A stretch of DNA of 37,742 bases from assembly GCF_913776365.1 (NCBI RefSeq), contig NZ_CAJYMO010000168.1:1-37742 (forward strand). The letters run 5' to 3'. This DNA comes from an uncultured Chryseobacterium sp. (GTDB taxonomy: Bacteria > Bacteroidota > Bacteroidia > Flavobacteriales > Weeksellaceae). A model generated the notes under the pieces. That model was given only the letters and a program-made list of their open reading frames with translations, was not told the origin of the DNA and did no database searches. The position numbers were made by a program, and so were the translations under genes. Positions 8,801-14,804 of this stretch are shown here, piece after piece; the first letter of the stretch is position 1; each line of letters starts with the position of its first letter.

Positions 8801-9653
8801 GACGACCATTAACGCCAATACCAATACAGTTACCTTGTCCAACCTGGTGGAACTTACCCAATACGAAATGCAGGTAGCAAATGTCTGCAGCGGTACTACC
8901 GGTAACTTTACCCCATTGTATCTGTTTACTACACCTACGGTTACTTATTGCCAGATGGCTGCAACGGCTTCCACAACGGAATATATCTCCAAAGTGACCG
9001 TTACGCCGAACGGGAAGCCTGTAATGACCAATACTACGTTGGCATCAACCTATTCAGATTATACCGGAGTTACCAATAAGTTTATCGAGATGGTTCAGGG
9101 TTCATCAAACAACCAGATCACCATTGAGAAAAAACTGGCAGGCAACGCGAAAGCCGGAGTTGCAGTCTGGATCGATTTCAACAGAAACGGATATTTTGAT
9201 ATTGACGAAAGGGTGCTGGTTTCTGGAGCCGATAATTCCTCAACCGTAAGCGGTACATTCTCCGTACCTGCAGATGCATTTATCAGCCTGACGGATTTCA
9301 AATATGTTGTTATGAGAGTAGCAATGCAGAAAGACGGAATCCCGGTAAATTGTACCAATTTTGCTTCCGGTGAAGTGGAAGATTATACGGTAAGAATTAC
9401 CAAGCAGATCGTTCCGAATCCAATCAATCAGACCGATATCCTGATTTATCCTAACCCGGTAAAAACGGTGCTTAATGTGAAAAACATCAGTCCGCGGGCA
9501 AATTATAAAATTTACAATACTTCCGGACAGCTGGTAACATCAGGCATCATTCTGAACAATAAAGTGGATGTCCGTGCATTGATCAACGGGATTTACGTGA
9601 TCGATATCGACGATGTGAAAGGCGCTGCCCAGAAAAAGTTCATCAAAGAATAA
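5880..9653 (+). CDS. Secreted multidomain protein with T9SS type A sorting domain, fibronectin III and GEVED domains
   Basis: 1257 residues. A signal peptide (about 1-26, ending near VYGQ) sends it to the periplasm; the C-terminal 70 residues (ILIYPNPVKTVLNV to KKFIKE) form a type A sorting domain that directs it through the type IX system to the surface or medium. Between them lie three near-identical modules of about 268 residues starting near residues 28, 295 and 563. The first part of each is a beta-sandwich of the MAM or cleaved-adhesin type (FSFDWKG, RLVFEWRND, AIDNINL); in modules 1 and 2 a fibronectin III domain follows. About three more fibronectin III domains span 739-1015. A GEVED domain follows, with WIDFNRNGYFD near 1097-1107 and the literal GEVEDYTV near 1164. 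No enzyme motif is seen, so adhesion or scaffold is inferred. It has its own promoter and terminator. Confidence 0.93.
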   Translation: MKKISTFLVLLLCLLNLGAIPDVYGQTPTALPYSQNFNTANDLTLLNGTQTNKWSYGAATGNTGSSLYISNNGGTANAYTVNSSSIVQAYKDLIIPSTASIANFSFDWKGQGESIYDYLRVWIVPTTFTPTPGTQITAAANRIQVGGELNGQATWQTFSTINLNLSQFMGSNMRLVFEWRNDFTAGTQPPIAIDNINISIPSCFPPTATAVNTITTNSAVLSWTAPAAVPGNGYEYYISTNSAAPTAATPGVASTGTTATVTLTPSTTYYWWVRSVCSATDKSVWIAGNSFSTLQVPTTIPYVQNFSTANDLQLTSLNQTNKWVYGSATGNPANSLYISNNGTANAYTISSTSTVHAFRDLLVPAGTTFATLSFDWKGDGESIYDYLKVWLVPVTYNPAAGTQITAGAGRIQVGGTFNQQSTWQNYFDPLVNLTTFAGQTVRLVFEWKNDGSGGTQPPIAIDNINLSIPTCKIPTNITVSTVGSATATITWTAPSPAPAGGYQYYLSTVNVPPTAATVPTGASATNTLNLTSLTPNTTYYIWIRSVCAGSDRSFWMAGGPFTTTQIPATIPYIQPFTTGSDLGYANGSQVNKWIYGNATGNTGGSVYISNTGTTNAYSTSSTSIVHAYRDIAVPAGTTTATFSFDWKAAGESSFDYMKVWLVPASFMPVAGTGIAAGTGRIQIGNNYNQQTTWQTVSNPALDISSFAGATMRLVFEWRNDGSAGTQPPAAIDNINLRICSNATPVVTVGTATYNSVVLTWPQDIGGASYLVRYRPVGSTGPWQSYSVPTAASPATTNTTTLQSLLPATLYEVEIAAVCNGIPGVYSHSNFTTRCDPTPPNVTITSITPTSAVIGWGPLAASSEYFMRYRIVGSGAAGWSAEIPLPAAPATTFLLSPLNVYTTYEVQIANRCVGETTLNPWSNPKVFTTERTCDVAPPGLTITNLTPTMATVTWASFPGASSYILRYRKIGIPSWTTINANTNTVTLSNLVELTQYEMQVANVCSGTTGNFTPLYLFTTPTVTYCQMAATASTTEYISKVTVTPNGKPVMTNTTLASTYSDYTGVTNKFIEMVQGSSNNQITIEKKLAGNAKAGVAVWIDFNRNGYFDIDERVLVSGADNSSTVSGTFSVPADAFISLTDFKYVVMRVAMQKDGIPVNCTNFASGEVEDYTVRITKQIVPNPINQTDILIYPNPVKTVLNVKNISPRANYKIYNTSGQLVTSGIILNNKVDVRALINGIYVIDIDDVKGAAQKKFIKE

Positions 9654-9679
9654 AGATTATTCATCATCTATATTACAGA

Positions 9680-9711
9680 TAAGCTCTCAGAAATGAGAGC
9701 TTATTTTTTTT
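9680..9711 (+). terminator. Terminator of the T9SS cargo gene
   Basis: Perfect 9-bp stem TAAGCTCTC/GAGAGCTTA, loop AGAAAT, then eight T; 27 bases after the stop codon. Confidence 0.9.
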
Positions 9712-9769
9712 AACATTTTTTGGAATATTGAATGCCAGGCCGGAATGGGATCAGGAAAGTTCAGCTTCT

Positions 9770-9798
9770 GTTACAGATACGTGATCTGTGACATTTTT
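9770..9798 (+). other. Unassigned inverted repeat followed by a T run
   Basis: GTTACAGAT-ACGTG-ATCTGTGAC forms a 9-bp stem with one wobble pair and is followed by ATTTTT. It comes after the strong terminator at 9680, so it does not end the cargo mRNA. It may be an operator or the 3' end of another short transcript. Confidence 0.4.
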
Positions 9799-9909
9799 AT
9801 CTCTTTAAGAGAACTCAACGAATTCTTAATAAGGGTTTAAGTTATGCTAAATATTGTTAACAGGTGCCTTTTATTGTTTTAAATCAACTTTTCCCAAATT
9901 TACATTTCA

Positions 9910-9917
9910 TACATTTG
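9910..9917 (+). promoter_or_regulatory. -7 box of small RNA family 2 copy A
   Basis: TACATTTG, exact consensus and identical to the box of copy B at 10362. A T-rich -33 candidate lies at 9889-9892, 17 bases upstream. Confidence 0.55.
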
Positions 9918-9923
9918 CAGTCA

Positions 9924-9993
9924 CTCATGTTTAATTTGAGTTTTCATGGTTATTAGTTTTTTATCCCTGTAGCAATACAGGGATTTTTATTTT
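9924..9993 (+). ncRNA. Small RNA-like unit, family 2 copy A
   Basis: A short promoter-to-terminator unit of about 70 bases. After the TACATTTG box come a conserved stretch with CATGTTTAAT and TTTTCATGGTTATTAGTTTT, then a terminator with stem ATCCCTGT/ACAGGGAT (9963-9970, 9977-9984), loop AGCAAT and a T run. Copy B at 10376 has the same box, stretch and loop but a stem changed at three pairs, all still paired. A 9-codon frame (MFNLSFHGY) exists here, but a one-base deletion destroys it in copy B, so a coding role is unlikely. No annotated RNA family is recognised. Confidence 0.6.
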
Positions 9994-10032
9994 AATAAGC
10001 AATACAGTTGAAATGATTAGGGATGATAGTGC

Positions 10033-10260
10033 TTAGTTGCTGTCCTTAACAGAAAGCAAGACCTTGAACCGGGCATTGCTGCTATAGGTCTTACAGGTTT
10101 CTTCAGGAAGCAGGGAATAAGATTTACGGAATTCATCAATATACCGTTTCCCTTCTTCTTCTATTTCCGGGATGATGATATAATCGTAAAGGCTTTTGGT
10201 AAATTCACTTGAGTTTTTCAGAATGTTTTTTTTGTGCCTCACAGCTTCGTTGAATGTCAT
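10033..10260 (-). CDS. Small conserved-looking protein of unknown function
   Basis: 75 codons from the ATG at 10258-10260. The frame runs on to a TTG at 10278, but that lies in the promoter box (10276-10283), so the ATG is preferred. The product is soluble, mixed in charge and probably helical, with a conserved-looking IIIPEIEEEGKRYIDEFRKSY block near residues 28-48. No motif is recognised. It lies between the two copies of the family 2 small RNA, and its leader is partly complementary to them. It is the only minus-strand gene between 5134 and the stop of the HlyD gene at 11111. Confidence 0.6.
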   Translation of the reverse strand: MTFNEAVRHKKNILKNSSEFTKSLYDYIIIPEIEEEGKRYIDEFRKSYSLLPEETCKTYSSNARFKVLLSVKDSN

Positions 10261-10275
10261 TGTATTAGTTTTTTG

Positions 10276-10283
10276 CAAATTTA
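10276..10283 (-). promoter_or_regulatory. -7 promoter box of the 75-codon gene
   Basis: Minus-strand TAAATTTG. It places transcription start about 10 bases before the ATG at 10260 and rules out the longer TTG-started frame. Confidence 0.55.
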
Positions 10284-10361
10284 ATCAATAATATGTGATA
10301 AAAGCAAATCACCGCCGGACAATTTTTTGCGGCAACCTTTAATTTAATAGAATAAATTCAA

Positions 10362-10369
10362 TACATTTG
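10362..10369 (+). promoter_or_regulatory. -7 box of small RNA family 2 copy B
   Basis: TACATTTG, exact consensus; the surrounding ATACATTTGCA also occurs in copy A. Confidence 0.55.
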
Positions 10370-10375
10370 CACCGA

Positions 10376-10441
10376 TTCTCATGTTTAATTGAGTTTTCAT
10401 GGTTATTAGTTTTTAGCTCTGCAGCAATGCAGAGCTTTTTG
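10376..10441 (+). ncRNA. Small RNA-like unit, family 2 copy B
   Basis: Second copy of the family 2 unit, about 450 bases from copy A and in the same direction. The shared stretch contains GAGTTTTCATGGTTATTAG. Its terminator has stem AGCTCTGC/GCAGAGCT (10415-10422, 10429-10436), the same AGCAAT loop as copy A and a T run. Relative to copy A, stem positions 2, 4 and 8 differ and each change is matched on the other arm. Confidence 0.6.
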
Positions 10442-10478
10442 TTGATTTCAGTCATAAACAGATTAATGCTTGGTTCAA

Positions 10479-10550
10479 TACCTTTACCTTATTAACATAA
10501 GCATGTTATATATCTCAGTAAGTTTTAACCCCTTGAAAGAGGGGTTTTTT
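10479..10550 (+). ncRNA. Possible short transcript with two hairpins
   Basis: A weak -7 box TACCTTTA (10479-10486) is followed by hairpin TAACAT-AAGC-ATGTTA (10493-10508), a short linker and a terminator AACCCCT/AGGGGTT (10527-10533, 10540-10546) with six T. The hairpin-linker-terminator layout is like family 1, but the linker sequence differs. No gene ends here on this strand. Confidence 0.4.
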
Positions 10551-10596
10551 ATATCCCGGCAATATGCAGTAAGACTATAGAATAATTACAGAATAT

Positions 10597-10604
10597 TATT
10601 TTTG
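10597..10604 (+). promoter_or_regulatory. -7 box of the His-codon leader
   Basis: TATTTTTG, exact TAnnTTTG, 36 bases before the leader ATG. It is directly followed by the perfect 8-bp inverted repeat GCATAATA/TATTATGC (10605-10612, 10622-10629), which could be an operator or a 5' hairpin. Confidence 0.5.
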
Positions 10605-10639
10605 GCATAATACTTGAATACTATTATGCAAATACACAA

Positions 10640-10723
10640 ATGTTATTTATCCTCACATCACTTGTTGTGGGCATTTATTTCAAACACCATCACCATCACT
10701 TAAATATTAATTTTTTCATTTAA
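10640..10723 (+). CDS. Leader peptide with five consecutive His codons
   Basis: 27 codons from the ATG at 10640. Codons 16-20 are CAC CAT CAC CAT CAC, in the context FKHHHHHL, which closely resembles the FKHHHHHHH part of the enterobacterial his operon leader HisL. The stop codon touches the first arm of a terminator hairpin (10722-10748), the layout of ribosome-mediated attenuation: His-tRNA shortage would stall the ribosome before the hairpin. An upstream pairing CCTCACA/TGTGGG (10651-10657, 10666-10671) could serve as the pause hairpin. The expected his genes are not downstream; only a 92-codon gene of unknown function with its own promoter follows. A functional leader is inferred. Confidence 0.5.
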   Translation: MLFILTSLVVGIYFKHHHHHLNINFFI

Positions 10724-10748
10724 TCCTCTGCTTCGGTCGGGGATTTTT
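10722..10748 (+). terminator. Terminator (attenuator candidate) after the His leader
   Basis: AATCCTC/GGGGATT stem (7 bp with one wobble), a 10-base loop containing CTTCGG, then five T. It begins at the leader peptide stop codon. Confidence 0.65.
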
Positions 10749-10764
10749 CAGATGTAAAAAGATG

Positions 10765-10772
10765 TATCTTTG
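10765..10772 (+). promoter_or_regulatory. -7 promoter box of the 92-codon gene
   Basis: TATCTTTG, exact consensus, 15 bases before the GTG at 10788. Confidence 0.55.
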
Positions 10773-10787
10773 CAAAAAAAATAATCT

Positions 10788-11066
10788 GTGTCGTATATTA
10801 TCAAAACTACTGCCGACGGCCTTATTTACGTAAAGTCATCTCATGTTATTCATATCAGGAGGCCTAACGCTATTGAGGGAGCAAGAGCCTTGGGAAAGCC
10901 TTTGGTAATCAATGCGGACCATATCGGGTTTCTGAGTTATAATACGGAGGGCAGCATTGCCTTTTTTATGGCGAACGGCTTTGAAATCGCTCTTAAGATT
11001 TTACATGAAGAGGCGGAAGAAGCAATGAACTGTGCAAAGTCCCGTACAGAAAAAACAATAAGGTAA
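10788..11066 (+). CDS. Small protein of unknown function
   Basis: 92 codons from a GTG start, supported by the TATCTTTG box just upstream and by coding-like sequence from the first residues (MSYIIKTTADGLIYV). The N-terminal two thirds look like beta strands (GLIYVKSSHVIHI, PLVINADHIGFLSY), and the C-terminal third is a helix (ALKILHEEAEEAMNCA). No family is recognised. It lies downstream of the His leader and could be read through from it, although it has its own promoter. A weak hairpin follows the stop at 11078-11099. Confidence 0.6.
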   Translation: MSYIIKTTADGLIYVKSSHVIHIRRPNAIEGARALGKPLVINADHIGFLSYNTEGSIAFFMANGFEIALKILHEEAEEAMNCAKSRTEKTIR

Positions 11067-11077
11067 AAGATCAGCAT

Positions 11078-11099
11078 GAATCATAAAATGATTCCTTTT
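11078..11099. terminator. Weak hairpin between convergent genes
   Basis: GAATCAT-AAA-ATGATTC followed by CTTTT. It lies between the plus-strand gene ending at 11066 and the minus-strand HlyD gene ending at 11111; it may serve either. Confidence 0.4.
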
Positions 11100-11110
11100 A
11101 AGCCTGCTTA

Positions 11111-12412
11111 TCAGCTCTGGTAGCCCAGCAATTTTCGCATCTGGTAGAAAAACCTTTCAATAAGCCTGAGGTCCTGGGTTACGATTTCGGCATTTCCTTT
11201 CAGTTCCTTATCGAAAACAAGTTTTTTATTGTACGAAGTTTTAAGGCCCTTCGGAAGAATGACATCAACATAATAATTGCCTTCTTTATCGGGTGAAAGC
11301 GATATGTTCTGTACTTTCCCTTCAATCATACCGTATTCCTGATAGCGGTAATTGTCCAGTTTGATCAGTACTTTCTCTCCGGGTACTATTTTCCCTGAAT
11401 TGGTTGCCGGCACAGACATGCGCCCTACGAGTTTGTCTTTATTGCTCGGAAGAATAGATAAGATGGCATCTCCGGCTTTCACAAACTGGTTTTCCCCGAA
11501 AAACTGCTGAAAACTGGCCATTCCGTCGGTATTGGAAATGATAAGATAATTTTGTTCCCATTGTTTTAAAGATTTTCTCAGCTGCTCAAAAAGCTGGGAT
11601 ACCTGTGAAGAATAGGTAATCCTGTCTTTTTCGGTATTAATGGCTGTACCGCTTTTCGTTTTGTTGAGGTTGGAGATGCTTTCTTCAATCTGGGAAAGGG
11701 AGATTTTAATATTCTCCAGGTTCTGCTGAGCCTGGATATATTTTATTTTTTCATTTTCCAGTTCTACTGCCGCTATTACTCCCTGGTTGAAGAGTTCCTG
11801 GGATCGCTGATAGCTTTTCCTGGTAAGATCATATTTTGCCTGTTCCAGTTGCTTTTGTTGTTTCAGGGTAGCAATTCTTACCCTGTACTCAGATAATGTC
11901 TGGTTGGCCGCCAGGTTTTCCGGCGCATAGGGCTGAAGCCTGGTAAAAAGAGCTTCGTCTTGAAAAGCTTTTGCAAAGCCGTTATAGTCTCCCTGCAGTT
12001 CCCCGAGTTTATAGTGGGAAGTTTCCGTAAGCGGGAATGAAGATAGCCTGTCCGGATCAATAGAGTCTATAATTTTTTTAAGAGCCAGAATATCTTCATA
12101 ATTGCCTGTAGACTGCATGACAATAAGCACTTGATTTTCACGGACCTGCTGGTGGTCTTTGATAAATATCTTCTCGATTTTTCCGTTGGTACGGGCCTCC
12201 AGCTTTTCCGGAGGATTCTGGGAGGTAACAATAATGGGAGCAGGAATAAACTCCGGATATTTGATGATGTAACTCATGACCATGATCATCACCATAATGA
12301 GCAGGATCATGGTATTACCCCAGCGGATCATCCAGTGCGGCGGCTGGGTTAGAATGTCCTGAACGCTTTCCGAACGCAGTTCTATGTTGTCTAAAATATC
12401 ACTTTGCTTCAT
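11111..12412 (-). CDS. HlyD-family periplasmic adaptor of a peptide exporter
   Basis: 433 residues. Membrane-fusion protein that links an inner-membrane ABC exporter to an outer-membrane channel. One N-terminal membrane span (about residues 33-52, MILLIMVMIMVMSYII) is followed by the first half of a lipoyl/barrel-sandwich domain (IEKIFIKDHQQVRENQVLIVM, about 78-98). A long coiled-coil arm covers about 165-285. The second half and beta barrel follow (GDAILSIL, VGRMSVPATNSGKIVPGEKVLI). The N-terminal sequence PPHWMIRWG is usual in Bacteroidota homologues. It starts 64 bases after the exporter stop, so the two are probably co-transcribed. No outer-membrane partner is in the window. Confidence 0.93.
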   Translation of the reverse strand: MKQSDILDNIELRSESVQDILTQPPHWMIRWGNTMILLIMVMIMVMSYIIKYPEFIPAPIIVTSQNPPEKLEARTNGKIEKIFIKDHQQVRENQVLIVMQSTGNYEDILALKKIIDSIDPDRLSSFPLTETSHYKLGELQGDYNGFAKAFQDEALFTRLQPYAPENLAANQTLSEYRVRIATLKQQKQLEQAKYDLTRKSYQRSQELFNQGVIAAVELENEKIKYIQAQQNLENIKISLSQIEESISNLNKTKSGTAINTEKDRITYSSQVSQLFEQLRKSLKQWEQNYLIISNTDGMASFQQFFGENQFVKAGDAILSILPSNKDKLVGRMSVPATNSGKIVPGEKVLIKLDNYRYQEYGMIEGKVQNISLSPDKEGNYYVDVILPKGLKTSYNKKLVFDKELKGNAEIVTQDLRLIERFFYQMRKLLGYQS

Positions 12413-12476
12413 TTTAAATAAGATAATGGCCGTATCTTTTCATGTATTATCTTCCGAAAAAATAAGACCTTTTCAG

Positions 12477-14669
12477 TTAATTTCCGAGTTCCAGCTGATT
12501 TTTCACCAGTCTGTAATATTCTCCTTTCAGGGCTACGAGTTGGGTATGGTTTCCTTCCTCCACAACCTTTCCTTTGTCCAGAACAATGATTTTATCTGCA
12601 TGTTTCACTGTGGAAAGCCTGTGGGCAATAACGATGGCCGTTTTGCCTTTAAAGAACTGTTCCAGGTTTTCCATGATTACTTTTTCATTATTGGCATCCA
12701 GCGCCGAAGTAGCTTCATCAAAGAAAATATATTCAGGGGATTTATAAACAGCCCTTGCTATAAACAGCCTCTGTTTCTGCCCGCCGCTGATCCCAAGTCC
12801 TTCGTTTCCTATTTTCGTGTTATAACTTAACGGAAGTTCTTCGATGAAATCCTTGATGTTGGCGATTTCAACAGCTCTTCTGAGTTTCTGTTTATCTACA
12901 TAATCCTCACCTACTGCAATATTATTGGCAATGGTATCATTGAAGACATATCCTTCCTGCATCACCACACCGCAATGATCCCTCCAGAATCTTGGGGAAA
13001 TATTCTTGAGTTTGGTATTGCCCAGCCTGATGTCACCCTGATCAGGTTCATAAAACTTCATCAGCATTTTTAAAAGGGTTGTCTTTCCGCTCCCGCTGGA
13101 TCCAACGATGGCTGTGGTTTTCTGGTAGGGTATGGTAAGGCTCAGGTTTTCAAATACCGGCTGGTCTGAACCGATGTACCGGAACGACAGATTTTCTATT
13201 TCCAGGTCTTTCTGGGGAAGGTCGTGGGTATATTGCTCGTCTTTATTTTCCTCATCTTCCTTATCATGGATTTCACCCAGACGTTCCAGGGAAATCTTGG
13301 CATCCTGGGTCTGCTTGATAAAGTCAATGAGCTGAAGGAGCGGACTGTTCAGCTGTCCGATGATGTATTGTACGGAAAGCATCATCCCCAGGGTAAGATT
13401 TCCTTCCAGAACCAGTTTTGCCGAAAGGAAGCTGACGAGAATATCCTTCATCTGATTAATGAAATTTCCTCCTACCGACTGCCATTGTTCCAGCGAAAGG
13501 GATTTGATCCTGATCTTGAACAGTTTGACCTGCAGGAATTCCCAGTCCCAGCGTTTCTGTTTTTCAGCATTGTGCATTTTGATCTCCTGCATACCGTTGA
13601 TAAGCTCGATCACCTTGCTCTGTTCCTGTGAAACCTGTGAGAATCTCTTGTAATCAAGTTCCTTTCTTCTCCCCAAAAAGAAACTGATCCATCCGACATA
13701 TGCAGCAGCACCAACAAAATAAACAATGAACAGCCTGTAGTCGTAGAACAAGAGAACAATACTGAAGATAATCAGGTTAACCAGTGAAAACAGGGTGTTC
13801 AGGGAGGAGCTGGTCAGGAGCTGTTCGATCCGGTGGTGGTCATTGATCCGCTGCATGATGTCACCGGTCATCCGGGTATCAAAGAAACTGATCGGAAGTT
13901 TCATGAGTTTAATGAAGAAATCCGAGATAATGGAGATATTGATTCTTGCGGATAAATGCAGAAGAATCCAGCTGCGGATAACCTCGATCCCCATTCTTCC
14001 TACGAAAAGCATGATCTGGGCCAGCAGGACAAGGTAGATAAAATTAAGGTCCTGGTTCTGGATTCCCACGTCTACGATGCTTTGGGTAAGGAAAGGAAGG
14101 ATCAGGGAAAGTAAACTTCCTGCCAGCAGGCCTACTGCCAGCTGGATGATGAGGGATTTATATTTCAGCAGGTATTTTGAAAGGAAACTGAAGCTTGCCT
14201 TGCTTTCCTGATCGTCAAATTCAGTCTGAAAAAAGGCAGGCGTTGTTTCTAAAATCAGTACAATGCCTTCTTCTGTTTTTTCATCTGCGTTTTCACCGAT
14301 CCATAATTTGATAAACTCTTCCCTCGAATAGGTAATCAATCCGTATCCGGGGTCGGAAACATAGACTTTGTTGCTTTTGTCGATTTTATAAACCACTACG
14401 AAATGGTTTTTATTCCAATGCACAATGCAGGGCAGAGGGACTTCTTCGGCAAGGGATTCAAAGTTGATCTGGACTCCTAACGAGCGGTAACCAAGATCTT
14501 CGGCAGCATCGCTCAGGCCCAGCAGACTGCTTCCTTCGCGGGTAGTTTCAGAAAGGTTACGGATCTGTTGCAGGGAGATACTTTTCCCATAGTGTTTACT
14601 GACAATACGGAGGCAGGTAGGACCGCAGTCTTTGGAATCGGGCTGGCGGTAAAAAGGAAAAGATTTCAA
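12477..14669 (-). CDS. Peptidase-containing ABC transporter (C39 protease, exporter, ATPase)
   Basis: 730 residues. Cuts leader peptides after a double-glycine-like site and exports the cargo using ATP. The C39 domain (1-130) is complete: Gln9 (oxyanion), Cys15 in DCGPTC, His89 in NHFVVVY and Asp106 in SDPGYG. Six membrane spans follow (about 170-450). The ATPase has Walker A GSSGSGKTT near 521, signature ISGGQKQR near 628, Walker B YIFFDEATSALD near 645 and the switch IAHRLSTVKHAD. The start is TTG at 14667-14669: an in-frame TAA lies two codons upstream and no ATG occurs until well past the protease domain. It sits between the VKOR fusion (135 bases upstream) and the HlyD gene. Confidence 0.95.
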   Translation of the reverse strand: MKSFPFYRQPDSKDCGPTCLRIVSKHYGKSISLQQIRNLSETTREGSSLLGLSDAAEDLGYRSLGVQINFESLAEEVPLPCIVHWNKNHFVVVYKIDKSNKVYVSDPGYGLITYSREEFIKLWIGENADEKTEEGIVLILETTPAFFQTEFDDQESKASFSFLSKYLLKYKSLIIQLAVGLLAGSLLSLILPFLTQSIVDVGIQNQDLNFIYLVLLAQIMLFVGRMGIEVIRSWILLHLSARINISIISDFFIKLMKLPISFFDTRMTGDIMQRINDHHRIEQLLTSSSLNTLFSLVNLIIFSIVLLFYDYRLFIVYFVGAAAYVGWISFFLGRRKELDYKRFSQVSQEQSKVIELINGMQEIKMHNAEKQKRWDWEFLQVKLFKIRIKSLSLEQWQSVGGNFINQMKDILVSFLSAKLVLEGNLTLGMMLSVQYIIGQLNSPLLQLIDFIKQTQDAKISLERLGEIHDKEDEENKDEQYTHDLPQKDLEIENLSFRYIGSDQPVFENLSLTIPYQKTTAIVGSSGSGKTTLLKMLMKFYEPDQGDIRLGNTKLKNISPRFWRDHCGVVMQEGYVFNDTIANNIAVGEDYVDKQKLRRAVEIANIKDFIEELPLSYNTKIGNEGLGISGGQKQRLFIARAVYKSPEYIFFDEATSALDANNEKVIMENLEQFFKGKTAIVIAHRLSTVKHADKIIVLDKGKVVEEGNHTQLVALKGEYYRLVKNQLELGN

Positions 14670-14804
14670 TGATTATGTTTTTGTTATTAAGATTGATTTT
14701 CCGGAATAATTCAGGCAGTACATTTTGCTGTAAGGCAGTGCACTCACCTAAGGTCGTTCATTTTTTCCCTAATGTAAGGAAATTTTATATCGCATACTTG
14801 TTTT

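Noticed and set aside
8231..8861. Minus-strand open frames inside the T9SS cargo gene
   Set aside because: They are antisense shadows of the repeated Thr/Pro-rich coding sequence.
9930..9959. Nine-codon peptide MFNLSFHGY in small RNA copy A
   Set aside because: Copy B has a one-base deletion that stops the frame after three codons, while RNA pairing is conserved.
10471..10486. T-arm-like sequence GGTTCAATACC, possible tRNA
   Set aside because: No acceptor, D-arm or anticodon stem can be built around it.
14676..14804. Short peptide gene between the VKOR fusion and the exporter
   Set aside because: Only frames of 5 and 15 codons are present, without leader-like sequence.
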